A stretch of DNA of 64,000 nucleotides, taken from Schaalia georgiae DSM 6843 (GTDB lineage Bacteria; Actinomycetota; Actinomycetes; Actinomycetales; Actinomycetaceae). The stretch lies in assembly GCF_000429245.1 (NCBI RefSeq), contig NZ_AUBM01000013.1:1-64000 (forward strand), written 5' to 3'. This document shows positions 16,513-24,424 of this stretch, piece by piece. Below the pieces are notes generated by a model that was given only the letters and a program-made list of their open reading frames with translations, had not been told where the DNA came from and ran no database searches. Each line of letters begins with the position of its first letter. Position 1 is the stretch's first letter. The translations under genes were made by a program, and so were the position numbers.

Positions 16513-17325
16513 ATGCCCGGTGGCGCGCCCAGAGCACGGACTCTCACGAGGGAGAGGATCTTCGCCGCTGCGCTCGCGCTCGTCGACGAGGAGGGCCTGT
16601 CCGCCCTGTCCCTGCGCGCCCTCGGCAAGCGCCTGGGCGTGTCCCAAACGGCCTTCTACCGGTACGTGCCCGACAAGGCCACGCTGCTCGAGGGCGTTTC
16701 CGAGGAGGTGTGGAGGCTCATCTTCGAGCGTTTCCTGTCGGCTGTGGAGAAAGAACCGGCAGCAAACGATCAGTCGGCGGCGGAGGGGGGACAGGAGGAG
16801 AACGGCCGACTGGAGGACCGGGACCAGCCGAGCACGGACGGGGAAGCGGCCACGGAAAGCCAGTCCCCGGAAAGCGGCCCGGGCCTCGTCGGTGAGCAGA
16901 GTGAGGACTGGCGGTGGTATGTGCGCCAGTACGCCACGGCGCTCCACGACACCCTCCTCCAACACCCCGAGGCCGTGGTCCTGCTGCTCACCCACCCCAT
17001 CTCGACGCCCGAACAGCTCACCCTGCTGGCCAAAGTCATGGTCCGCCTGTCCAACGCCAGCTTCATGCCCCCCGTCGACATGCTCGCCATCATCACGGCG
17101 GTCTCGGTGTACACCACGGGTTTCGCCGCAGCAGAAGTCGTCCCCCCCGTGGGCGGCGGCCCGGATGAGACCCCCGACGACAGCATCGCCGCAGCCATCG
17201 CGAGCCTGCCAGTCGACGACCTGTCCGCGCTCCGGGGCCTCATCGGCCAGGTGATGGACGGGAAGTGGGACTTCGCCGCCCAATTCGAACGGGGCCTGGA
17301 CGCCCTCCTGCGGGGTTGGCGCTGA
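16513..17325 (+). CDS. TetR family regulator with acidic insertion
   Basis: 270 residues. The N-terminal TetR helix-turn-helix is clear: LSALSLRALGKRLGVSQTAF followed by YRYVPDKATLLEG. After it, residues of about 80-130 form an acidic, Glu/Ser/Gln-rich low-complexity stretch (EPAANDQSAAEGGQEENGR) not usual in the family. A TetR_C-like helical ligand domain then follows. The gene is 21 bp upstream of the ADP-ribosylglycohydrolase gene and may regulate that run. The ligand cannot be inferred. Confidence 0.88.
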   Translation: MPGGAPRARTLTRERIFAAALALVDEEGLSALSLRALGKRLGVSQTAFYRYVPDKATLLEGVSEEVWRLIFERFLSAVEKEPAANDQSAAEGGQEENGRLEDRDQPSTDGEAATESQSPESGPGLVGEQSEDWRWYVRQYATALHDTLLQHPEAVVLLLTHPISTPEQLTLLAKVMVRLSNASFMPPVDMLAIITAVSVYTTGFAAAEVVPPVGGGPDETPDDSIAAAIASLPVDDLSALRGLIGQVMDGKWDFAAQFERGLDALLRGWR

Positions 17326-17346
17326 CCCACCGCCAAGGAGAAGCAC

Positions 17347-18468
17347 ATGAGCAACATCGACAAGTACCGCGGCTGCCTGATCGGCGGGGCAGCCGGGGAC
17401 GCGCTCGGGTACACGGTCGAGTTCTCGCGCGAGGACCAGATCGCGGCCCGCTACGGGGCGGGCGGCATCCGCGACTACCAGCTCGACGACCGGGGGCTGG
17501 CGCCCTTCTCGGACGACACCCAGATGACCCTGTACACCGCCAACGGCCTGCTCCACGCAGTCACCCGGGGCTGCCTCCGGGGCATTCTGGGGCCCCTGCG
17601 CGACTACGTGTCCGGTTTCTACGTGGAGTGGTCGCGCACGCAAACAGAGCCCTACCCCCTCGCCAACCACAGCGCGTGGATCTCGGCCCTGCCCGAGCTC
17701 TTCGTACCGCGCGCCCCGGGGGCGACCTGTCTGTCGGCCTGCGCGGTGGGAGCGCGGGGCACCCCGGAGGAGCCGATCAACGACTCCAAGGGGTGCGGTG
17801 GGATCATGCGCGTCGCCCCCGCGGGCCTGCTCGCCGGTCCCCGGGGAGCCGACGGCGCCGACGTGCAGCGCCTGGGGGCGCAGCTGGCGGCGCTCACGCA
17901 CGGACACGAACTGGGGTGGCTGCCCGCCGGGGTCTTCGCCCACATCGTGAACGCCCTCGCCCACGGGGAGGCGGACTCCGTGCGCGGGGCCGCCGAGCAG
18001 GCGCTCGCCGCCCTGCCCGAGGCACACCCGGGCGCGCGCCGGGTGGGGGAACTGCAGGAGTTGATGCGTTTCACGCTGCGCCTGGCGGACGGCACCACCC
18101 CGGACGTGGAGGCGATCCACCAGCTGGGCGAGGGGTGGGTGGCCGAGGAGGCGCTCGCCATCGCGCTGCTGTGCGCGCTGCGCCACGAGGGCGACTTCGA
18201 GGGGACGGTCGTCTCGGCCGTGAACCATTCGGGGGACAGCGACTCAACGGGAGCCATCGCGGGCAATATCGCCGGCGCGCACCTGGGCCTGACGGGGATC
18301 CCGCGGCGCTACACGGAGCGCTTGGAGCTGGCGGACGTGGTCCTCGCCCTCGCCGACGACCTCTTCACGGGCTGCCCGATCACCGAGTACTGCGCTTCCC
18401 CCGATGGCGTGTGGGAGCACAAGTACTTGCACCTGGCGGACTACGTCGAGTGGAAACGGGGCCGGTAG
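17347..18468 (+). CDS. ADP-ribosylglycohydrolase family protein
   Basis: 373 residues. The N terminus CLIGGAAGDALGY, the acidic metal site SDDTQMT (Asp56, Asp57), the mid SKGCGGIMR and the late NHSGDSDSTG (293-302) are the conserved blocks that hold two magnesium ions in ARH enzymes. These remove ADP-ribose from arginine or other acceptors, or act on related ADP-ribosyl compounds. AAGGAGAAGCAC precedes the start. It is followed by the GyrI-like and TfoX-like genes, and a joint role is possible but unproven. Confidence 0.93.
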   Translation: MSNIDKYRGCLIGGAAGDALGYTVEFSREDQIAARYGAGGIRDYQLDDRGLAPFSDDTQMTLYTANGLLHAVTRGCLRGILGPLRDYVSGFYVEWSRTQTEPYPLANHSAWISALPELFVPRAPGATCLSACAVGARGTPEEPINDSKGCGGIMRVAPAGLLAGPRGADGADVQRLGAQLAALTHGHELGWLPAGVFAHIVNALAHGEADSVRGAAEQALAALPEAHPGARRVGELQELMRFTLRLADGTTPDVEAIHQLGEGWVAEEALAIALLCALRHEGDFEGTVVSAVNHSGDSDSTGAIAGNIAGAHLGLTGIPRRYTERLELADVVLALADDLFTGCPITEYCASPDGVWEHKYLHLADYVEWKRGR

Positions 18469-18604
18469 GATAGAGGGGGCAGGCGGTCGGCCCCGAGGTT
18501 ACCCGAGACGCCCCGGCGACCCGGCGATTCGACCGGCGCCACAGCGGCCGGCCCCGCGGCGACCCGCGGACCAGCAACTCGACCGGCGCAGGAGGAGAGC
18601 AGTC

Positions 18605-19237
18605 ATGGCCTTCGATTTCAAGAAGGAGTACAAGGAGTTCTACGTGCCGCCGAAGCGGCCCGGCATCGTCACGGTGCCGCCGATGAACTACCTGGCGGTG
18701 CGCGGGCACGGCGACCCCAACGCCGAGGAGGGCGCGTACAAGCGCGCCATCGAACTGCTCTACGGCGTCGCCTACGCCATCAAGATGTCGAAGAAGGGCC
18801 CCCACCGCATCGACGGGTACTTCGACTTCGTGGTGCCGCCCCTGGAGGGCTTCTGGTGGCAGCAGGACTCACACGATGTGGATTACGCCCACAAGGAGGA
18901 CTTCGACTGGATCTCCCTCATCCGCCTGCCCGACTTCGCGACGGCGCAGGAAGTGGAGTGGGCGAAGGCCGAGGCGGCCTCGAAGAAGGGAGGCGACTTC
19001 AGCGAGGTGGAGTTCCTGCCCTACGACGAGGGCCTGTGCGTGCAGTGCATGCACGTGGGCCCCTACGACGACGAGCCCGCGACCGTCGAGGCCATGCACG
19101 CGCACATGGAGGCCCAGGGCTACGCGCTCGACATCACCGACGAGCGCCACCACCACGAGATCTACTTGGGCGACGCCCGCAAGGTCGCGCCCGAGAAGCT
19201 CAGGACCGTCGTGCGCCATCCGATCAAGGCCGTCTGA
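18605..19237 (+). CDS. GyrI-like domain protein
   Basis: 210 residues from the ATG after AGGAGGAGAGCAGTC. It shows the GyrI-like small-molecule-binding pattern: PPMNYLAVRGHGDPN at the start, HRIDGYFDFVVPPLEGFWWQ, GLCVQCMHVGPYDDEPAT, then HHHEIYLGDARKV. This is the stand-alone GyrI-like group related to multidrug-binding regulators and some hydrolases. No DNA-binding domain is present. Function unknown. Confidence 0.87.
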   Translation: MAFDFKKEYKEFYVPPKRPGIVTVPPMNYLAVRGHGDPNAEEGAYKRAIELLYGVAYAIKMSKKGPHRIDGYFDFVVPPLEGFWWQQDSHDVDYAHKEDFDWISLIRLPDFATAQEVEWAKAEAASKKGGDFSEVEFLPYDEGLCVQCMHVGPYDDEPATVEAMHAHMEAQGYALDITDERHHHEIYLGDARKVAPEKLRTVVRHPIKAV

Positions 19238-19253
19238 GAAGCGAGGAGCCGTC

Positions 19254-19538
19254 ATGGCATCGACACCGGACTACCTGGCCCACGTCCTCGACCTGCTCGG
19301 GCGGGTCGAGGGCATCACCCACCGCGCGATGATGGGCGAATACCTGCTCTACGCGCGCGGCACACTGTTCGGGGGAGTCTACGACGACCGATTCCTACTC
19401 AAGGAGACCCCCGCCTCGTCCGCCGCCCTGGCGACCCAGTGCAGCCCCTACCCCGGGGCGAAGCCCATGCGCCTGGTCGATGTGGAGGACCGCGACGCGC
19501 TGGCGGACCTGGTGGAGCGGGTGCGCGCCGAACTGTGA
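19254..19538 (+). CDS. TfoX/Sxy N-terminal domain protein
   Basis: 94 residues. ITHRAMMGEYLLYARGTLFG and then GGVYDDRFLLKETP match the TfoX_N fold, followed by YPGAKPMRLVDVED. GAGGAGCCGTC precedes the ATG. It lacks the C-terminal half of Sxy, as most actinobacterial and firmicute members do. It is 16 bp after the GyrI-like gene and probably co-transcribed. Role unknown. Confidence 0.87.
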   Translation: MASTPDYLAHVLDLLGRVEGITHRAMMGEYLLYARGTLFGGVYDDRFLLKETPASSAALATQCSPYPGAKPMRLVDVEDRDALADLVERVRAEL

Positions 19539-19578
19539 GCCCCTGGCGGTCCGGAGGGCCGGGCCCGCCTTCGGGGCG

Positions 19579-20124
19579 CTACAGTTCCAGCCTCATGTGC
19601 ACGAGCTCCTGGTAGCCCGCGGACGAGGACCGGTAGCCCCGGGGGTTGCGCCCGTACTCCTCGAACCCCGCGCGCCGGTAAAGGGACACCGCCCGTTCGT
19701 TGTCCGCCACCACTTCGAGCTCGAGCTGGGCGTAGCCCGCCCGCCGGGCGCAGTCGATGCACGCCTCCATCAGCGCCCGGCCGATCCCCATCCCCCAGTG
19801 CTCCTTCAGGACACTGATCCCGAAACGCGCCCGGTGCCCCACCTTGCGCCTGCCGCCCACCGCTCCGACTCCCGCAGTTCCCACGATCCGCCCATCGATC
19901 ATGGCGACGAGCTCGACCTCGTTGCCACTGCGTTCCGTCCCCTCCAGGAGGCGTGCCTCCTGCTCCTCGTCGGCGCCCTGCTCGTCCGGGTACGACAGCA
20001 GGTAGTCGGTCTCCGAATGCGTGCGGCGCATGGTCTCGCGCAGCGCCCGGGCGTCCGACGCGACGGCGTTCCTCACGAGGAGTTCCGCCCCGCCCTTCAA
20101 TGCCACCGTTTCGGCGTACCTCAT
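19579..20124 (-). CDS. GNAT family N-acetyltransferase
   Basis: 181 residues. The acetyl-CoA motif A reads FGISVLKEHWGMGIGRALME (Arg/Gly-x-Gly-x-Gly/Ala pattern), and motif B ends in NERAVSLYRRAGFEEYGRNP. This resembles RimI/RimL-like small-molecule or protein acetyltransferases. It converges on the TfoX gene, 40 bp apart. Substrate unknown. Confidence 0.92.
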   Translation of the reverse strand: MRYAETVALKGGAELLVRNAVASDARALRETMRRTHSETDYLLSYPDEQGADEEQEARLLEGTERSGNEVELVAMIDGRIVGTAGVGAVGGRRKVGHRARFGISVLKEHWGMGIGRALMEACIDCARRAGYAQLELEVVADNERAVSLYRRAGFEEYGRNPRGYRSSSAGYQELVHMRLEL

Positions 20125-20248
20125 CGTCGGACTCCTTGTCTCCCCGGTAGCAGGGTTCCGTGCGACGTAGTGGGCTCCCAGCGGCGCGCCTGTCGGCCTG
20201 ATCCGACCGCGCTCCCGAGGGCTCCTGGTGGCCCGGAGGGCCGGGCCC

Positions 20249-21058
20249 TCACGGCTCCCGGACGCTGATAGTGGTCATGAACACCATGCGGAACAGGTCG
20301 GAGATGCGCATGAAGACCCTGGTCGACAGTCTCATCCCGCGCACGTGGATGTCCCGGTAGTAGGGCACGTGTTCGATCAGGCGCGCCTGATCGATGAGCC
20401 TGTCGGCGAACGCGTGGGGGTCATCGATCGAGAAGCGCATGACCGAGGCGTTTTTCAAGTGCTTCACGTAGCGCTGCGACATCTTCAGGCCCCTCGACGA
20501 GGTTACGTCGAAGACCACTCGCACGTCGTCGAAAGCGGCCAGATGGTTGATGAAGTCGACGACGCGTTCCTCTTCGAAGAAGTGGAAGACGCCCGAGACG
20601 ACGACGATGGTGGGGCGCTCACCGTGTTCCTTCACCCGTTCGATCCACGAGTAGTCGAACATGTCCCCCGGGATCAGGAACTGCCGATCGCCGGGCTTGA
20701 GGAGTTCCCTGCGCACATCGATGACCTCGGGCAGGTCCAGTTCGAACCAGAGCGCACGACCGTTGTCACAGCGCCAGTACGTCGTCTCCAGGCCGCATCC
20801 GACGTTCACGACCGTCGCGTCAGCGTGCCCGGCGAGGAACTCCCGGATCCGGCGGTCCATGTTGACGGAACGCGCGACGCTCGAGAGCATCGTGTATTCG
20901 TTTTGCGCGTCGCACATCTTCGCGGCGTCCGAGGGCAGGGCAGGTTCGAGGTCAAGCACCTTGGAGTCGGCGATCATATCGGGATAGTGTTTCGACGCGT
21001 AGATGCGCCCCACGAGGGGGATGTACAGGGTCTTCGACAGCTCGCTCAGTTCGGCCAT
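20249..21058 (-). CDS. LCM-type class I methyltransferase
   Basis: The start at 21058 (MAELSELSKTLYIPLVGRIY) is chosen on GAAGGAG upstream; the frame is open much further but without coding character. The protein of 269 residues has TVVNVGCGLETTYWRC and ALWFELDLPEVIDVRREL, the SAM-binding signature of leucine carboxyl methyltransferase/TcmP-like enzymes, then VVSGVFHFFEEERV. Such enzymes in bacteria methylate small molecules or polyketides. Substrate unknown. Confidence 0.88.
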   Translation of the reverse strand: MAELSELSKTLYIPLVGRIYASKHYPDMIADSKVLDLEPALPSDAAKMCDAQNEYTMLSSVARSVNMDRRIREFLAGHADATVVNVGCGLETTYWRCDNGRALWFELDLPEVIDVRRELLKPGDRQFLIPGDMFDYSWIERVKEHGERPTIVVVSGVFHFFEEERVVDFINHLAAFDDVRVVFDVTSSRGLKMSQRYVKHLKNASVMRFSIDDPHAFADRLIDQARLIEHVPYYRDIHVRGMRLSTRVFMRISDLFRMVFMTTISVREP

Positions 21059-21349
21059 GGCCTTTTTCTCCTTCGCATCGCAGGAACGGTCACCGCTCAC
21101 AGGGAACACCGTCGGGCGCCAGGTTTCAAGGCGCGGAGGTCCTAGGCCTGCGCCAGGCGGTACGGGCGCGCTCCGGCGTGACAACGCAGCCCCGCCGCAT
21201 CTGACGCCCCGCCCACGGCGAACCGACCGCACCCCGCACTGCGGAGCAGCCCCGCCGATCAGCCCACAGGCGCACTGCCCGGATCTATGCTGGTGGTGAG
21301 GGCCCCGTGTGGCGCGGACCCCGACCCCGACCCCGAAGGGAGAGGACCC

Positions 21350-21865
21350 ATGGATGGAAGCGGAATCGACTGGGAGGCGGCGGCGAACCACTGGCTCGAC
21401 CAGGAGGCCGGCGAGGCGCGCATGCCCGCGGGCGACCTGATCGCCGAAGTCGAGGAGTTCCTCGGCCGCCACAAGATCTGCGCGCTGGCCACGGCGGGAG
21501 CAGGGGTCGTGCGCAATACGACGGTCGAGTACGTCCACGCCGAGGGGGCCTTCTGGATCGTCAGCGAGGGCGGCCTGAAGTTCCGGGCGTTGCGGGAGAA
21601 CAACAATGTGTGCCTGGCAATCCACGACGACGACACCTCCTTCGACACGCTCGCCGGATTGCAGGTGACAGGCACGGCGGAGGTGCTCGAGCCCTTCGGC
21701 ACGGAGTACGAGCGCGCTTGCCGACTGCGCGGAATCCCGGTGGAACGGCTGCGCGAGCTGCCCTTCGTCATGAACATCATCAAGGTGACCCCCACGCGCT
21801 ACGACTACGTCAGCGGCAGACTCAAGGAACACGGGTTCTCCGCGCGCCAGCACATCGACCTCTGA
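21350..21865 (+). CDS. Pyridoxamine 5'-phosphate oxidase-family flavin-binding protein
   Basis: 171 residues from the ATG after AAGGGAGAGGACC. HKICALATAGAGVVRNTTVE and VEYVHAEGAFWIVSEGGLKF form the split beta-barrel FMN/heme-binding fold of the PNPOx-like family. No specific catalytic residues identify it as PdxH itself. It is followed by the SnoaL-like gene 64 bp on. Confidence 0.87.
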   Translation: MDGSGIDWEAAANHWLDQEAGEARMPAGDLIAEVEEFLGRHKICALATAGAGVVRNTTVEYVHAEGAFWIVSEGGLKFRALRENNNVCLAIHDDDTSFDTLAGLQVTGTAEVLEPFGTEYERACRLRGIPVERLRELPFVMNIIKVTPTRYDYVSGRLKEHGFSARQHIDL

Positions 21866-21891
21866 AGGGGGACGCCGGTGGATCTGGTCTT

Positions 21892-21970
21892 GAGGAGGCG
21901 CCCGTGAACCCGGCTTCGAGGAGGCGCCCGTGAACGCGGACCTCGGAGGGGCGCCCGTGAACGCGGTGGA
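21892..21970 (+). repeat. Three tandem copies of a ribosome-binding-site/start-codon unit
   Basis: Units beginning GAGGAGGCGCCCGTGAAC (third copy GGAGGGGCGCCCGTGAAC) start near 21892, 21918 and 21945, a period of 26-27 bp. Each contains a strong Shine-Dalgarno and a GTG. The first GTG (21904) opens a 9-codon frame whose TGA overlaps the second GTG. Confidence 0.8.
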
Positions 21971-22286
21971 AACACTCGCCCGTTTCTTCCAGGCCGAGAA
22001 CGACAGGGATTGGAAAGCGTACAGGACTTTCTTGCACGAGGACGTGGTCTGGCACCTGCACGGCGAGGGGGACAGGACGATCCGCGGGGTCGAGGAGTAC
22101 CTGCGGACGATCCGGGATGCCTACGCGGGATCCGACGCGCGCTTCCGCGTGGAGGAGGCGCACGAGGCGGCCCGCGGAAGCCGCGTCGTCGTCCTGTTGG
22201 TCGATGACTCCGGGAAGAGGTCATTCGAGGTGTTCGACTTCGAAGGCGGCCTGATCAGGCGCGAGCACGAGTTCCTCCTGGGGTGA
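21930..22286 (+). CDS. SnoaL-like/NTF2-like domain protein
   Basis: 118 residues with the cone-shaped NTF2 pattern: VETLARFFQAENDRDWKAYR, FLHEDVVWHLHGEGDRTIRG, then FRVEEAHEAARGSRVVVLL. Members are small enzymes or binding proteins. Two good GTG starts exist because the initiation region is repeated: 21930 and 21957 (109 residues). Function unknown. Confidence 0.82.
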   Translation: MNADLGGAPVNAVETLARFFQAENDRDWKAYRTFLHEDVVWHLHGEGDRTIRGVEEYLRTIRDAYAGSDARFRVEEAHEAARGSRVVVLLVDDSGKRSFEVFDFEGGLIRREHEFLLG

Positions 22287-22438
22287 CGCGGATGCGCTAC
22301 GGGGAGGGCCCGCGACCAGGTGCGCTTGGACAACTCCCAGGCGGCCGTCGTCAGCGGCAGCGGTTTCTCCGTGATGGCGGAAGAACCGCGCGATGGTGCG
22401 GGGGATTGTGCCCGGGCACTGGGGTAGGCAACTGCGCG

Positions 22439-22465
22439 TTGGGGTGGGCAATTCGCCTACCCCAA
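22439..22465. repeat. Hairpin element of the GGGGTAGGY family
   Basis: Arms TTGGGGTGGGC and GCCTACCCCAA pair with a four-base loop. Further related half units lie at 22419-22435 and 22470-22500. The same sequence family forms a longer hairpin at 63338-63366. Confidence 0.55.
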
Positions 22466-22640
22466 TGGGAGGTTCCCTGCCCCGAGAGGCCGTTGCCTAC
22501 CCTGATGCGTTCCGCTGCGGCACTCGACCTTGACGCTTTCCTGCTGCGGGTTCCGAACCGCGCTGTCACGAGCGCCTTTCGTGCTGGGAGCGCATTCGGA
22601 TCGGCATTTTCCCTTACCGGCCCTCCCCAGGGCGCCGTCA

Positions 22641-22823
22641 TGGTCCAAAATGCGTCTGGGTTTCGCTGTTTTCAGCGGGCCCAGCACAGGGGTGGTCCAA
22701 AATGCGTCTCAGTTTGACGGTTTTGGCCGGATTCAGGCGATTTCGGGCAGACTCAGACGCATTTTGGACCAGGCGTCCGGAAAGACCCCGGATCCGCCCG
22801 AGACTCAGACGCATTTCGGACCA
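22641..22823. repeat. Four copies of a 20-bp element, two direct and two inverted
   Basis: TGGTCCAAAATGCGTCTGGG at 22641 and TGGTCCAAAATGCGTCTCAG at 22693 are followed by inverted copies at 22752-22771 and 22804-22823 (one base changed in the last). Copies two and three can form a 20-bp stem. No associated coding gene is visible. Confidence 0.75.
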
Positions 22824-23150
22824 CCGAGCAACCGGGCAACCGGGCCACTGTCCCGGAAGACCCCGGACAACCGGGCCGCCGTCCCGCAAGACCCCGGACC
22901 ACCGGACCGCAGGGCGGCTGGCAGAAGCAACGCGCCCGCCGACTCCGTGGAAGTCCCGCACTGCGCCCCCCGCCTAGAACACGAAGAGCTTTCCCGCTGC
23001 CATCGTTATCCCGCCACCGGCGATGATCCAGTGGTGTCCCGATAGGCGCCGCCGGCCCTTGCGCCCGGCCAGCCTCGCTACTGGGAACGAAGTGCCACGG
23101 CGCGATCAGCCACTCGGGGGGAGCGGAACCCACATCCGCACCCGGCTCGA

Positions 23151-23696
23151 CTACCCGCGTCGTTTGCAGTTCCTCCTGTGGGCGCGCAGTTTCTTGAGCG
23201 CCCAGTCGTAGTGGGAGCTCGTGGCGCTCACGAAGTAGGAGCCCAGCGTCGTGGTCCCCGTCCAGTCGAATCGTCCTTTATGGAACAGGTCCTCGTCGGA
23301 GAACCCCTCCGCCAGGGCCATGACCGCGTTGTGGGACTCTTCCAACAGCCTGCGAGCCTCCTCCAGGAGCGTCGCCTGGTGTTTGCGCCACAGGGCGATG
23401 TTCATGTCGCCGTAGGTCCGCCACGTGTAGGGCCCGGGCAGGAATGGCCGTTTCTCCCCGGCCGCGTTGGCACCCGCCCATTCCAGCAGAAGCAGGTGCC
23501 ACTCGTGGAGGTGGGCCAGGACGTCGCGCAGGTTCTCATCCCGGCTCCAGTGCGCCTCATTCCGGCCCTTATCGGCGGAGAAGTCGAAGGGGGCCACCAG
23601 CTCGCCCTCAGTCATGGAGGCAGTGAACTCCGTGAGCTTCCCGTACCCGCGCGCGGACGCGGCGATCAGCTCATCCTTGCTCGTAGGTCGCGCCAC
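23151..23696 (-). CDS. ClbS/DfsB family four-helix bundle protein
   Basis: 181 residues from GTG. It begins ARPTSKDELIAASARGYGKL and has DVLAHLHEWHLLLLEWA and the WRTYGDMNIALWRKHQ helix, as in the ClbS/DfsB family (DinB-related). ClbS protects against colibactin by hydrolysing it; other members have unknown or stress-related roles. It lies beside a repeat island with no obvious partner. Confidence 0.88.
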   Translation of the reverse strand: MARPTSKDELIAASARGYGKLTEFTASMTEGELVAPFDFSADKGRNEAHWSRDENLRDVLAHLHEWHLLLLEWAGANAAGEKRPFLPGPYTWRTYGDMNIALWRKHQATLLEEARRLLEESHNAVMALAEGFSDEDLFHKGRFDWTGTTTLGSYFVSATSSHYDWALKKLRAHRRNCKRRG

Positions 23697-23747
23697 GCAG
23701 CAGCCTCCTCCATCTCCCGGGCAAAGGGGTTCCTGACTCCTCCCATC

Positions 23748-24392
23748 CTAGGGTGTGGGTTGCGGGCCCCCGCTGGAAACACCGCGCATCAGCAACCATG
23801 CCGTCGATAGGACGATCGCTATCAACATGGGGATCGGCTTCACGGGCTGCCCGAAGTAGGTGCTGAGGATCTGTGCCAGTCCGATGGCTGCCCCGCTGTA
23901 CTTCCAAAGGGGCCGGGACAACAACCCGGCCCAGGCGATCATGAACACCCCGAGCATGATGTCGCACATATGCCACGCCCCGTAGATCTCGGCCACAGCC
24001 GCCTGGAGACCGTCGTCGGCGATGGAGGGCAGCCCATTGACGGGATAGACGAGCCTGCCAGTCCCGAGCACGATCACCACCCATGCGATCAGCATCAGCA
24101 CGAAGCTCGCCACCGCAAGCCCGGTCAGCGTTCTCCCATTGCGGACACGCGATTCGAGACCGTTGTAGAAAGCCCACCCGCCCAGGACGGCTGAGAGCAC
24201 GAGCAATTCGTCCATGGCCATGAGCAGACCACTGTACTGGTTGACGGCTTGGCGCAAGGAGGCCGCCGGCGCCATCTGGAGGCTGAAGTACAGGAAGCCG
24301 ATCCGAACGGCCGCGTACACCAGAACAGCTGCGACGAGCACCCCCTGGGCCAGTCGGCGCCTTCTCTTCTGTTCAGAGGACCGACTGCCCAT
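23748..24392 (-). CDS. Unidentified membrane protein with six hydrophobic segments
   Basis: 214 residues, basic start GSRSSEQKRRRRLAQG, then about six membrane segments (for example GVLVAAVLVYAAVRIGFLYF and VASFVLMLIAWVVIVLGTG). The layout (positive-inside N terminus, loops of 10-30 residues) fits an inner-membrane protein. No family motif is recognised. It is co-directional with the MFS gene upstream, 33 bp away, and probably in its operon. Confidence 0.7.
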   Translation of the reverse strand: MGSRSSEQKRRRRLAQGVLVAAVLVYAAVRIGFLYFSLQMAPAASLRQAVNQYSGLLMAMDELLVLSAVLGGWAFYNGLESRVRNGRTLTGLAVASFVLMLIAWVVIVLGTGRLVYPVNGLPSIADDGLQAAVAEIYGAWHMCDIMLGVFMIAWAGLLSRPLWKYSGAAIGLAQILSTYFGQPVKPIPMLIAIVLSTAWLLMRGVSSGGPQPTP

Positions 24393-24424
24393 GTGTTCCT
24401 CCCTCGGGTTCCCGGCTCACTCTC

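Larger units (their letters stand above)
22287..23150. other. 864-bp stretch without a gene; repeat island 1
   Basis: No frame here has coding character. It holds a GGGGTRGGC hairpin family (also seen at 63.3 kb), four copies of a 20-bp element (two direct, two inverted) between 22641 and 22823, and GC-rich low-complexity sequence. Confidence 0.6.

Noticed and set aside
22641-22823. CRISPR array at the 20-bp repeats
   Set aside because: Only four copies, in both orientations, with unequal spacing and no cas genes in the window.
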